From Pristionchus mayeri (Eukaryota; Nematoda; Chromadorea; Rhabditida; Neodiplogasteridae), in assembly GCA_036245805.1 (NCBI GenBank), contig BTRK01000002.1, forward strand, positions 43,630,661 to 43,694,660: a DNA stretch of 64,000 nucleotides. The letters run 5' to 3'. Numbering within the stretch: position 1 is the first letter of the stretch; every line of letters begins with the position of its first letter. The translations under genes were made by a program, and so were the position numbers. A model generated the notes under the pieces. The model was not told where the DNA came from, ran no database searches, and saw nothing but the letters and a program-made list of their open reading frames with translations. Positions 23,501 through 33,836 of this stretch are shown one piece after another.

Positions 23501-25630
23501 GTCACTCTGCTGGTTCAGATGGTGTTCTCCCCGATATGCTCTACCATTCGAGAGCTCACCTTGCTCCATTCCTTTCTGATCTACTCAATCACCTAGTGTC
23601 TGGAGATCAAGTTCCTGAAGATATGGTCCAAGCTGTCGTCTCACTTCTACACAAGAAAGGGGACCCTTCCCTCATCAATAACTTTCGACCTATCTCGCTA
23701 CTCACCGTCACTCTCAAGACATGTACGCGCGTGATTTTGAAAAGAATCGAAAGGACGCTAGGAGAAACAGAGTCTCCCACCCAGACTGGTTTCCGCAGAG
23801 GACATAGCACTCTCGATAACCTTCACACCGTCAAACAGATTGTTGAACGAACACATGAGTTCGGTATTCCCTTGTACCTCGGTTTTGTCGACTTTCGCAA
23901 GGCGTTCGATTGTGTTGAGTGGAGTGCAGTCTGGCAAGCTCTCTGGACCTTCGGAGTACACCCCACACTGATCCATCTTCTGAGACGTTTGTACGAGTCA
24001 TCCACCACAAGAATTCGAGTCAACGAGGAGTTCGTCGAAGTGAATGTGAGAAGAGGCGTCCGCCAAGGAGATACTCTCTCCCCCAGCCTATTCAATGCCG
24101 TTTTGAGACAAGCAATGAACGACATAGACTGGGAGCAAGATGGACTGAGGATCGATGGAAGAAATTTAATCCACCTCGAATACGCTGACGACGTGGTTCT
24201 CGTTGCCAAGACACGCCCCGAACTTGAAAGAATGTTGCGGAAACTGATGGATTCATGTGCTCGTGTCGGATTGGAAGTTAACTCAGGAAAGACAGTGCTC
24301 CTTACATCATGTACAACAACCCGAGCCCCAATCATCATCAATAATCAAGTGTTCAATTTCGCCGATTCTGCAACCTATCTTGGAGGAAGAATCACCCTCC
24401 CCCTCGATCACCTGGCTGAAGTTGAACATAGGATTCGCTTGGGATGGTTCGCCTGGAGTAAATTGTCCCACCTCCTTTCCACAAGGTTGCTTCCTATGAA
24501 GACTAGACGACGACTATTTGAGAGCTGCGTCTCTTCTACAGTACTCTATGGGAGCGAGCTTTGGGCACTGCGAGCAAGTGAGAAGGAGAGACTTAGTGTG
24601 ACGCAGCGTAAGATGGAGCGGAAAATGCTTGGAATCAGCTTACGAGATCGATGGAGGAACGAGAACATCCGCAAAGCGACCAACCTGCGCGACTGGAATG
24701 AAGAAGCGCTCAGAAGGAAGACTAAGTGGGCTCGGAAGCTGGGACGCATGGGATTTGACCAGTGGAGCCGCGCATCTACAGACTGGGTCCCTTACAACAA
24801 GACCCGCCCCCAAGGACAACCTAGAGCGCGATGGAAAGATGACCTAAGAAGATCCCTTGGCGCGAACTGGTGGCATGCAACTGCCGAAGAATAGACCTAT
24901 TCCTCATCTGGTGTTAATCGCCTGACGTGATAAACTTGATTGATTGATTGATTTTCGAAATCAACCGAAACATTACCGAGAAAAATGAAAAATTGCTTGT
25001 ATCGAAACTTTTGCATCAACCTAATACTTCCTGCTCTGAGAAATATATACCTAATCATGAAATAACTAAATTGTTGCATATCAACGTCCACGCTGATCAA
25101 CTGGAGGCTGAAGTCGTGCTGTACATCAGCGGAAGTCCGATGGAGGCGGATGAAAGTCGGTCGAGTGACTCCGCAGCAATTCCATCGACGACCCCTGCAG
25201 CAACAACAAGACATTGGCTGCAGAGATACGAGGAAATCCTGCGAGAGGCCGATCCGGAGAGGTGTGATGACGTCATCTTTGACGCAATTTAAGTTACAAC
25301 TAGACTGCGGCTTTGGACAAATGAGGCACTTCTTGAAATAATCATCTGGATGTATTCGAAGAATAAGATTTCGAAAAAAAGCATTGCATGCACGTGCATT
25401 CCACAGTTTGAAAATTGTGAATGGGTAAGAAATCCTCAAAATCTAAAGTTTTTCAGGGGAATCTGTCGCGGTTCGTGCTTTGTCGATCCCGTTTCGCGCC
25501 GGAAAAGGTGCTGTAGACCTAGCAAGCTGGAGGATCTAGAGGCGAGTTCCCCACTTTCAATCTTTTTACTTAGACGCCAAAACCCGTCATAGCTCTCGTC
25601 TCGTCTGGGGCAATAATCGGACTGTCCTAA
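20507..25630 (+). CDS. Small secreted Cys-motif protein, transposon-laden intron
   Basis: The start codon is at 20507 with a signal peptide (MRFPALLFLVQTMTA). Small exons follow at about 20720-20778, 20817-20872, 20915-20987 and 21108-21160. A large intron carries the nested transposons. An exon from about 25037 encodes KYIPNHEITKLL and onward in the phase left by the previous exon. If it is spliced at the AG|GT donor near 25260, it joins exon 25456-25541, which encodes the motif C-x3-C-x10-CC-R-P-S. A last short exon then ends ...GAIIGLS at stop 25628-25630. The downstream neighbour at 26511-28400 has the same Cys exon and a similar C-terminus, which is why I prefer this model over the alternative stop at 25290-25292. 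The donor after the Cys exon would be GC. Function unknown. Confidence 0.6.
22048..24950 (+). mobile_element. RTE-like LINE, full insertion, 2.9 kb
   Basis: A non-LTR retrotransposon bounded by a perfect 12 bp target duplication, ATTTTCGAAATC (22036-22047 and 24951-24962). The 3' end is a short tandem of TTGA/TTGATTGATTG rather than poly(A), as seen in RTE-like elements. It has a short 5' leader, one long ORF and a 3' UTR of about 55 bases. It inserted into the mariner-type element 21212-25024. Confidence 0.9.
22168..24894 (+). CDS. LINE polyprotein: endonuclease and reverse transcriptase
   Basis: An uninterrupted ORF of 908 residues. The N-terminal third is an APE-type endonuclease: TLNTRTL at residues 9-15, the catalytic Glu in VQEARI near 40, GDFN at 142-145, NQIDFVA near 208 and the SDH motif near 234. 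The reverse transcriptase follows: SAGSDGVLPDML, FRPISLL, GFRRGHST, the first Asp in FVDFRKAFD, GVRQGDTLSP, and the active site YADD at 672-675. A C-terminal region (RARWKDDLRRSLG near 890) resembles the basic tail of nematode RTE-like LINEs. All catalytic residues I can check are present, so the element may be functional. Single ORF, no gag-like ORF1. Confidence 0.92.
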   Translation: MGRPFYIGTLNTRTLAPKEKLLEIELALSKIKWDVVAVQEARIVGLASFNLAASGIVVFHSGGATARNGVAFLLQPTLAKGAVFQGLSDRIATLQLPQHKLFLVNAYAPTSTYDDAVYDDFLDQVEAALQSTPMGFMPILVGDFNCRVAKEPGNERFVGEFASPTPNSRGRSFTETCVRNKLRIQNTFPKRRRGRIWTWRSPNGTTFNQIDFVASPITARVVNCGVVGNFHFNSDHRLVRLALSLPNKVRHKRCRERLVFDKVAFTANASLLASMPLARPTSATDAFYKIQAFAKTAATNCWKKKQSPPWISPATQNLLAQRHLLRSIPQSNVAFSISCKMARTSIITDIKRRKESQAIEAVRKGRSIVKAMLNLHSYRKRLQVPDPVTGALSQVATKTAVQSFFGSIYQPAVQLPLAIPSQSIDSLPPFLPDETYDALSHLKCGHSAGSDGVLPDMLYHSRAHLAPFLSDLLNHLVSGDQVPEDMVQAVVSLLHKKGDPSLINNFRPISLLTVTLKTCTRVILKRIERTLGETESPTQTGFRRGHSTLDNLHTVKQIVERTHEFGIPLYLGFVDFRKAFDCVEWSAVWQALWTFGVHPTLIHLLRRLYESSTTRIRVNEEFVEVNVRRGVRQGDTLSPSLFNAVLRQAMNDIDWEQDGLRIDGRNLIHLEYADDVVLVAKTRPELERMLRKLMDSCARVGLEVNSGKTVLLTSCTTTRAPIIINNQVFNFADSATYLGGRITLPLDHLAEVEHRIRLGWFAWSKLSHLLSTRLLPMKTRRRLFESCVSSTVLYGSELWALRASEKERLSVTQRKMERKMLGISLRDRWRNENIRKATNLRDWNEEALRRKTKWARKLGRMGFDQWSRASTDWVPYNKTRPQGQPRARWKDDLRRSLGANWWHATAEE

Positions 25631-26510
25631 TTAGACACGCTCTCCGATGGCTAGACAAAACGATACACTGCGTGTTCGGTGATGTGTTAGGTGATCGCAG
25701 CTCAACTGTCAATCAGGACGCGATAAGCCATAGCGATCACAGCCCGCAATAGCCCGTCTGTATCGCATTTTTTCGCCTTCTCTGAACCTCTCGGAATGCC
25801 CTGATCTTTCTCCATCTCTGCCTAATTCACATGCGCCAAGGCTTACTGCTGAAGCAAATCGTTGATCGTTACCATCTGGTGACAAATAATCCAAGCATAC
25901 GATAGAGATCAAAGACCAACTTGCCCATAACAATGAATTCTTTGCAGTTCTCGTACAAGAATTCAGACGGCTCAAGAAGATACCGTCGCATCTCCCGATT
26001 CCTAGTCACTGCCTGCGGTTTTCGATGACAACGTGACGTCACAGTATTTATCCTTCCTTCCGCCAGTACAATACTCCGGATCTCCCACTTTCCTGATCTC
26101 TCCCACTGATAAAATAAACGCTCTATCGACTTTTCTTCAGTGTGGTGATTCATTTCTGCCTCGATAAACACGATTTCCACTCCTTATCGTTTACGTTAGG
26201 CCTCTGGTCGAACGTAGATTACGTGAGCAATGTCTACACTGACCATCGACCGGCCTTTAAACTACGATGCTTCCTCATTTAGTACTTCCTTGTCAGGCTT
26301 TCCCCCTCGTCAAACGCTGACAATTTGGGCGGAGATTCGACCTATACTTCTCTCTCATTCGCTCGTTCTCTAAGGTTTTTCGACCGTTTCAGTGCGTGAG
26401 AAGTAGGGAGGTTCTTTCCTCGATAATACTGATAAGGTCGTAGATTAGTAAGTGTGCGCACATCAGCCCTAACCACGAGGAGAGACGCGCCTCTCCCGGA
26501 CTCCGACCCG
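25631..26510. other. Spacer between the two secreted-protein genes
   Basis: The interval contains short minus-strand frames without supporting splice or domain evidence. It should hold the promoter of the 26511 gene. I see no repeat or RNA gene. Confidence 0.35.
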
Positions 26511-28400
26511 ATGGCACCGCACTCCCCGTTCGTCTTCCTTTTCGTCTACCTCACCCTGTCTGTGGCCATTGTGAGTCATTGCAGCATTGTATCATTCAAA
26601 CTGACATTCATACTTTCATAACGTACTGAACCGAATGGCCCCTCGTCAAACCATCGACTGTCAATTTGAATGCAGACCTCGTGGTCTCGCCAATGAACCA
26701 TTGAATCATTATTATCGATCTATTTTAATTCGAAACATGATTATCGATCGATTTTCAGTCGAATGCCGTAATCATCGAGGAGCAGTGGATCGCCGTAAAG
26801 GACTTCTTCGCTAAGCTGAAGAGCTATGTGAGCTGTTTTTTTTTGAATGACAGCGCTGATGCAACCCATCGTTCTCCATTGACAGGTGATACGATCGTAA
26901 TAGCTTGAGGTAAACAAAAACATGTGTCAGTCATAGGATGTTTTTTTGCAAGAAGTACTTTGGACAGCGGGGATACGTAGTGCATCACCTAGAATTCAGA
27001 TCTCTGAAGGACCCGCCACGACTACTACCACAACTACAACCACAGCTGCGCCTCGCTTCTTTCCAAGAGGAACGCGTAGCCCGATAAGGATGCAAGCATC
27101 CAGGATGCATCTCAACTCTAAGTGAGTGTGCCATATCAATCCGTCCCTGAACTTATTGATGTCAAAGGTCGAAAGATGTTAGTGATACTTCACCGATTAG
27201 GTACTGTAACCATTCTTGATCAGATTGTGTGCTGTGACTTGATCGACGCTCCTCGCAAGTTTCTAGTTGCATGCTCGCTATCACTCGCTAATGAGGGTTT
27301 GTAATCAGTGTGGACTGTATGATCAGGGACGTTTTCTCGAAAATATCAACGAAAATGTGAAAACAAATACTCTTGAAATTCTACATTTTAGCCCTGGATT
27401 CCCTAGATTTTGCATAATATTTCCATCTCAGTTCTAAGTGTTTAGATTCCGTGGCGAGGGATGCGAAGTCTACTTCCGAGTGCATTCGACGCAGGCCCTT
27501 CTCGCCGAGAATGAGAACGTGTACGAGCCCCTCACCTACGAGTCGTGAGTTTTCAATCGGAGACTTTTTTGGAAAAAGGCACTGGTAGCACAAAAAGGCA
27601 CTCTTGACGATAATTCAGGCTTTAAAAAAACTTTCTAATATTGTATAACATGGGCTTCTTTAAAAACAAACATACGATTTCCAAAAGAACCACAAATGGT
27701 TAAAATGTAAATTTCTGCAAAAATGTATGCGAAAATGTCTTGCTCAGGGGCGCGTGCACCCACAGTTGCTACCGCGACAAATACACCGGCCAGTGGATCT
27801 GCTGCAAACCCTCCATGACGGAACCCCTCGAGGTTTCGATCTATAATCTTTATTTTTAACCTATATCACCAAAGCGTTAGTTGTCATTATGGCTAACATG
27901 CAAGAGAAGGAATGCCGACTATGCTCAATAACGATTTCAAAACATTGGGAGGAGGAATAGATGTGTGCGGGAGAGAAATTATCGCTGAAAAAAATCGAAA
28001 ATTTTAACAAAATCTATGTTTGCGATTTGAATTTACAATTTATTAATTTAAAGGAGGAGTAAATGCAAATGCGCGCCCGGTTGGAATATGTTTCACCTAG
28101 GGACGTACTCGCGTGCTATCTCGCCCCCTTCCCTGAACTCTCCCTGATCTGGCTCGCAGCCAACTAGCTATAGCTCTGTTCGGAATGGAGATATCAATGT
28201 GAAAATTTCGGAGCTTCTTACGTTATGGAGCTCTAGGCCGTGCGTGTGATAGCTTCAAAAATTGAATTTTGAGTTTACTCCTCCTTTAAGCGGAAATATA
28301 TTCTTATTATTTCCAGCTCGTCTACTACCGTGACGGGAGCACCGAGCTGCGTATGCGCAGCGTTGACAACGCTGCCGTGATCGCTTGTGCATTCTCCTAA
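26511..28400 (+). CDS. Small secreted Cys-motif protein, paralogue
   Basis: Six exons encode about 185 residues. The start at 26511 gives a signal peptide (MAPHSPFVFLFVYLTLSVAI). The second exon encodes VIIEEQWIAVKDFF. The third begins after a TTCAG at about 27011 and has a run of nine threonines (ISEGPATTTT...), possibly O-glycosylated. Next come FRGEGCEVYFRVHST (27438-27547), the Cys exon GACTHSCYRDKYTGQWICC (27751-27830) and a last exon from about 28319 ending VDNAAVIACAFS at stop 28398-28400. The C-x3-C-x10-CC-x-P-S spacing is identical to that in the 20507-25630 gene. The cysteines suggest disulphide-stabilised secretion. I do not recognise a named family. Confidence 0.7.
26950..26980. 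repeat. Dispersed repeat R1, copy 2
   Basis: AGAAGTACTTTGGACAGCGG followed by GGATACGTAGT matches the core at 3309-3345 with a few changes. It lies in an intron of the 26511-28400 gene. Confidence 0.5.
28047..28289. mobile_element. Candidate MITE with TTTAAAGGAGGAG ends
   Basis: TTTAAAGGAGGAGTAAA at 28047-28063 is matched by an inverted TTTACTCCTCCTTTAA at 28274-28289, with about 210 bp between. The ends contain TTAA, which would fit a piggyBac-like duplication, but only one copy is present in this window. It lies in the last intron of the secreted Cys-motif gene. Confidence 0.5.
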
Positions 28401-29206
28401 CTTCTTCCCCCCTCCTTAGTGCCACACCGGATGAGAACCATCGGTTTGTAGCAGACTGTATGAGAGCTACCAATATACTTTGCTTTAGTGGTTTAGCAGG
28501 TAGACAAAAGCCATTTTGCGAAAATATTCGAGCACGGTAGTCTATTCTCATCCAGTCTGCTATAAAGCGACGGTTCCCATCCGGTCTTTCACCCTCTCTG
28601 CCTATTCCCTGCACATTCTTCCATCTCTCAATGTGTCCCCCATAACTAAACGTTTGTGTACATTTCGCTAGTGAGTGCTGACCTGTAATTACGCCAGAGT
28701 GTACATTTATTGTTGGTCTTTGATCTCGTCGCCGCCCTCACACGATCTCCCACTTTCTCTGTCCGTTCTTTCAGTTGAAAATAACAGAAACGTGTGGCTT
28801 CATTTTCAATAATTTACTGTATTTAGCGTTTGATCCTGCCAACTTTTCACTTGCAACTCTGCAAACCACATCACGTGGAGACTGACAGCAGACCTTCTCA
28901 CATGACTAAAACCGTTTCAAAGTCCAGACAGCCCGTCATACCAGTTTTTGTGTAAGAGACGTGCCAGACGCTGCAAATGAAACACTCAGACTACGGCGGT
29001 TCTCAGAAGCACGGCTAGAATTGTCATGAGTGACACTAGACATGCACATTCATTCAGCTCCGAAATGAAATTCGTCATTCATGTGTAGGGTCGTTAACTT
29101 GAATGGAGTGTCTAGAATCATTGCTTGATTTCCCTGCCAAATTAACAGATGGAATTTTACGGAGCAATTCAGGTTGCAGAAACCCGACGATGTAATCGTT
29201 CTGCAC

Positions 29207-29318
29207 TAGCGATGCCAAATCGGCGCGCGCTCTCCACGTTTCAAAAGCACTCTCACAGGTCAGAGAGAACGAGAGAGAGTGTGAAACGACGAGAGCGCGC
29301 GCCGTTTTGGCATCACTA
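29207..29318. mobile_element. Palindromic hAT-type MITE, 112 bp
   Basis: The ends are TAGCGATGCCAAATCGGCGC and the inverse form GCGCCGTTTTGGCATCACTA, and the whole element can fold into one hairpin. A perfect 8 bp duplication, TTCTGCAC, flanks it (29199-29206 and 29319-29326). No coding capacity. Confidence 0.85.
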
Positions 29319-29485
29319 TTCTGCACTATACTCAAAATGCGAAAATTGTTGACTGCAGCAAAGAAAAAAACAACCCTCGACAGACGTATAATTCCGGTCT
29401 CATTCAATCTAGCGCTAGACATTTTCTGAGATGAACGTTCAATTCCTGTTGACGCAACGCAATTAAGCTGCGCTTTTCCCATGGG

Positions 29486-30000
29486 CGCCGTCCTTCTCCA
29501 CTCTTGTTTTCGAGCCCGATGCGTTCACCCGACCGGAATTCCGAGACTGTTTTCGTCTAGCCTTTCCTTCATATAGTCGTTCATACTTGGGTATCCCTCT
29601 CGTTTATGAAAAAATGCGGTTCTTCTGTAAAGATAAAGGTAAAAGTAAAGGTACATCCCGTCTTCCACACTGGGCTCGCGGGATACCTCCGCTAGGCTAG
29701 TGTCAATTGCTTCAAAAGCAGACATCATAGCGAACATTCGCCGTTTCAATCCCGACGCATCTCCATGCTATTCCCGTTAGCTGCCCAGGCTCGAATGAAT
29801 CAACAGAATACGGAAAGTGTTTTCTCCTCACATCCCATCTCCCTCCGTTCCATTGTTACCCATTTATTCGTGCTTCCTTGTCTGGGGAAAACGTAGATCA
29901 GTAGATATTTTCCGTGTGCGTATCTAAGGTTATTCTCCCCTGTATAAAATTTATTCATTTCGAACTTCGCTCTGTCGATGAAAGTGAACGCCGAAAAGTG
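29486..30000 (+). promoter_or_regulatory. Receptor-upstream conserved block, copy 1
   Basis: A non-coding block (CCACTCT..., GACTGTTTTCG, CATATAGTCGTTCATAC, then TTCTCCTCAC and TCCGTTCCATTGTTACCC) that recurs in diverged form at about 37330-37770, with parts near 34290-34370, 44100-44350, 49230-49380 and 57000-57120. An inverted copy lies at about 43420-43660 upstream of the minus-strand srsx-like gene. It may be carried-along duplicated DNA or a shared enhancer or promoter. Confidence 0.4.
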
Positions 30001-32018
30001 TGTACCTTTTTATGCAGTTTTCAGTTTGTGCATATTTTCTCCCTCGCTCACTCTTGCATCTAAATGCCTGAGCGTGTTGACTTTTCTAGAAGTAAGGGAC
30101 ATAAAAAAATGTAAAGCAACAAAACGGCTTCTGATCTCACAACTCAATTTGCAGTAGCGTTACAGATGGCATAAACAGCTCACATTCAGTATTACAGAAA
30201 GATTACGGCTATCGAATGCGCACAGTCACATGCTCTGAATTTTAACAAGAAAATAGTTTTATTTGTTATAATTTTTTTCTGAAAAAAACTTGAAGTGCCT
30301 TATAAAAGAATACATCATGAGGATGCTCCCTAGAAATGTTTTGGCAAGAAATATTTCAAGATTTTGCCGGGATGATTGTGAACTTTGCGCCAAATCCAAG
30401 ACCATTTGCTCCAGACCCTATCACTTGCTTCCCCCAGAAAAGATGAGTCCCATGGCAATTCATAGATTGATGCCCATCTTTAACTTGTTTTCACCGGCCG
30501 AATTCCCTCTTCCTTTGTCTAGCCAATGGTTTTGTAAAATAATGCCTCTTTCTCTGCTCTCGTCGAAAATCGTTTCACCGCGTTGTTTGCATGCATCTAT
30601 ATTTTGATCTAACTGGCCAATTTTATCCGTGCCTAATCCCTCTTTCGTTCGCTATTCATAATGCGTGTCGCATTGTCTAGGCCCACCCATAGTTGAGACG
30701 GTCGGATGTATACTACTAAGAACCGAATTGCCCGCACATTTAGAACATTTCAATTGTTTCTTGCCTTTCGCTCATTGTCATTTGTCTAGTGACCCTGTAC
30801 GCTTGTTTATCCATATATTGTTCTTTTCCCGCCTCTCAAATACATGTGTGCATTTTGCAGTTCTGTTTTTCCAGATCTTCGAACACACTCGCTGAAAACA
30901 GGAGATCGGACAAACCGTTAGGCAAACTTAGACGAAATTTTCCTCAGACCACTCAGTCTAGTAGATGTCATTAGACTAATTGTGCAGTGGGGATAACCGG
31001 TCCTTTCCTTATTTTGATATATTTATTTATTTTCCTGCATTCTATTTATTGTGTGCCGCTATTCCATTGTCTTTAATCTCTCTCTATTCTCACGAGGCCC
31101 GTATTTTCATGTGATACAATTTATGATGTTGCTTTTTTTCATCTGAACTGCAAGTGAAAACATGGGAATCCATGACATATTTTATCACGAGTCCATATAT
31201 TCGTGACCACCAAAGCAGATTGAATCGATATTTTTTACGTTTCTTGTCCATGGCAAGAATGAACTTCATGCATAATCTCTACTGCTTTTTAACTATGTGC
31301 CGCACATGCTAAGAAAAACATTCTAAGTATTTTAAATCTCATCACTGTCATTTTCTCATTAAGTCATCCCAAATGCCATCCATAATGAATAGAATTCGCG
31401 GCTCATTTGCGTCTCATTCTTCGAATTACACTGAATTTTTTCGAATTTTTTCACGTCTCCTCAAAATAGATCTCGGCTTTTGATTTTCGTCGAAGTAATT
31501 TGTTTTTCCGTCCTCAACTCGTTCAAAAAAGATGACGAATATAATTTTGTCGCGCCGTTCCCGTAAAAGTAATTTGTTTTTAATGGCCTTGTGCAAAGTA
31601 CCATGCTTTTTTTCAATTACTTAACGCACGAGATGCCCCTTCCATATTATACAATAGAAATACAATACTATTCTGAAAGTGGATGCACCGTATAAGAATT
31701 AGTTATTAATGAGACGCATTATTGGGTAGGTAGAATTTAATTTCTCCGATAATGCATATTTTGAGACTGTAAATTGAGAAGTCAATGCCTTACATGCTGA
31801 CGCATGCATATTCACGTTCAAAGTTTTTTGTTCGATATTTTCGTGACTCTTTCAGTACGTGCTCCAATTGATTCCGAACGAATTTAAGCCGCTCTACCGC
31901 CCACAATTATTTGTTTTGAATTCTTTTGCTCCGGTCTCTTCACAAAATATGTTTAAAAATATAGTTGTATAATGTTTTTCTTAATCAGATTTGAAGTTGC
32001 ACCTCAAGAATGTCCGAG

Positions 32019-33836
32019 ATGGAGCCAGATATGAATAGGCTTCTATGGATTGCGGCAAAGGTAATGTAATAAATTAATGTACAGCCGTTTTCAATTCTGT
32101 AATGATCCATAATCTCAGACAGCTCCACTTTTTTCAGAATATGTACGTTCTTGAAGCAATCATCTCTACTTTCGGAATCATAGCCAATACTGTGCTTCTA
32201 GTGGCCACGTGTCGATCAACGTGATTTCTAAATGACTTAATTTAATTACAATATTTCATTTCAGAGCCCCCAACTCCAAATGCAATTTCTTGATCGGTGC
32301 ATGCGCATTATTCGACGTCGCTCACCTTGTGAGTTTTAAAACTGTGATTTTTCAAAGATTTACAATGCAGTTTGGTAACTACCCCGGGATCACAATAATG
32401 ATTGGCGACGGTCATATCGACTCGTTGACGTGCTGTGCTCTCGAGGTAAACGTTTAGGGGCAACTAGTACCAGATTTTCCAATCAGTTCGTTCCCGAAAT
32501 CGGTGTCTATGCCGGCTGCTTCTGCTTTCTGTCAATTGGACTCGATCGACTAATATCCGTATCGCTAGTCGCATTCTACCGAAACATCAATCGACGACTA
32601 TATCTGGCTGTATTTTTCACTGTTTTCCAAAAAAAAATTTAGATACATCTCATGGCGATTTGTATATTTGCTTCCTACGCTCCATTTCTCGTATTCAAGT
32701 ATTACGAACCTCAGTAAGTAAGCATGTGACTTCTTAAAATCCCACGCTCCTTCCTGGAACACAGTATAGACATAAATTAGCATTGTTGTGCGAGAATTCA
32801 TGTGAACATCGCCCAGACTAGATTATAGCCAAAAAAAATAATGTAAAACCTTCCCAGTACAGTCGTAATATAGCACATTCGCCAATACATGAATAGAATT
32901 TCAACAAAATCCGTTCATCAAAACTAAACAAGATTTTCCAGCCGCGTAATATGCTCCCTTCCTCAATCATTTCATGGGGAAGGAAAGCGAATATGGATGC
33001 GAACAATATTGGTGGTCAACATTCTCACACTGGTGTTATATGCTTTGACGTGGAGGATTCTAAGGTGCAGAGAAGGTTTGTGTTTTACTAATTGTTTTAC
33101 TCTTTCAAAATTGAACATTTTTCACAACCTTCCTAACATATAAAGTGGGCCTATATTGAATCAATGCACTATCACGGAGAGGGAAAAAGGGCTTGGATGC
33201 GAACAATGCTTGTGGTCAATATTCTCACATTGGTGCCTTATGCACTGACCTGGATAAATCTATCTCCGGTCCAGAGATGGTTTGATTTGAGCAAGTTTTT
33301 AATTGGTTGTGAAAACTTGCAGAGTCATCATACACGAAACGCGTATTCCGAGCGATTGCTCCGGTGATGATCTTCGACGTGGGAGGATGGTTGACGGCTG
33401 TTGCGTTGTCCAAGCTCATCCACAATATCGATATTTCAGGTGATATTCTTTTCCTTTACTTCCTTTTGTAAACCTCTTGTAAATAGTTCATTAATGTTTA
33501 ACTTCGCTCTTAGAAAATGAACATCAAATAAATTTCAGGCCAAAGCATACTTGTCCTACTAAAATCATGCGGATGCATCGTTCATTCTGTTATATCTGTC
33601 AAACCTATCATTTACTATAATACAAGGTTTCGCCATTTTTATATTGCTCTAGATAAATTTACATAATTCTCAGTACTGAATATCGCAACATCATTCGGGC
33701 CATGTTCGGGTTCGACATCGCTCAAACTGTAACAAAGAGCAACCGAAATTCCGTTATGAGCAAGCAGATGATTGATGAACGAATCCATCTTGCGAGTTCT
33801 TCCCAAAACTTTAATTTATGTCGTATGTCTCTATGA
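32019..33836 (+). CDS. srsx-like seven-helix chemoreceptor A
   Basis: Ten exons encode about 350 residues. I start at the second ATG (32019), because GAGATG and the 14-residue first exon ending WIAAK align with the other copies. The helices appear in order: ISTFGIIANTVLLVAT, KCNFLIGACALFDVAHL, then a loop with Cys residues. Next come GCFCFLSIGLDRLISVS with the DRL motif after helix 3, AICIFASYAPFLVF, NILTLVLYALTW, VMIFDVGGWLTAVAL and KSCGCIVHSVISVKPIIYY, before a cytoplasmic tail. The tail ends at stop 33834-33836. The helix-7 and tail pattern (KPIIYYNT, then TEYRN) matches nematode srsx receptors, thought to act in chemosensation. A duplicated exon lies in the seventh intron. Confidence 0.8.
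33164..33284 (+). other. Duplicated exon in receptor A intron
   Basis: This segment encodes HGEGKRAWMRTML and NILTLVPYALTWINL and is a second copy of the exon at about 32941-33079 (FHGEGKRIWMRTIL, NILTLVLYALTW). It lacks a clear TTTCAG acceptor, and its 3' end (CAGAGATGG) is shifted relative to the normal GAGAAGG junction. It is therefore probably dead, although mutually exclusive use cannot be excluded. Confidence 0.6.

Larger units (their letters stand above)
21212..25024. mobile_element. Mariner-type element split by a LINE
   Basis: The termini are TTAGGTTGATGCAAAAGTTT and the exact inverse at 25003-25024. TA dinucleotides flank both ends (21210-21211 and 25025-25026), the Tc1/mariner signature. 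Without the LINE at 22048-24950 and one copy of its duplication, the element is about 900 bp. It has no transposase frame, so it is non-autonomous. A lone terminus of the same family appears at 35472. Confidence 0.85.
28401..32018. other. Long intergenic region before the receptor array
   Basis: No convincing gene. It contains a degenerate MITE at about 28424-28600 (CCGGATGAGAACCATCGG at left, CGACGGTTCCCATCCGG at right, members of the GGCACTAGG family), the hAT MITE at 29207-29318, and the receptor-upstream block at 29486-30000. The stretch 30100-32000 is AT-rich, with short frames only; I see nothing definable there. Confidence 0.45.

Noticed and set aside
22610..24341. Secondary ORFs of up to 211 residues within the LINE
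   Set aside because: They overlap the 908-residue endonuclease and reverse transcriptase frame and show no independent domain.
25293..25455. Gene end at the TAA 25290-25292
   Set aside because: Possible, but the Cys exon downstream matches the paralogue in spacing and phase, so the longer model is preferred.
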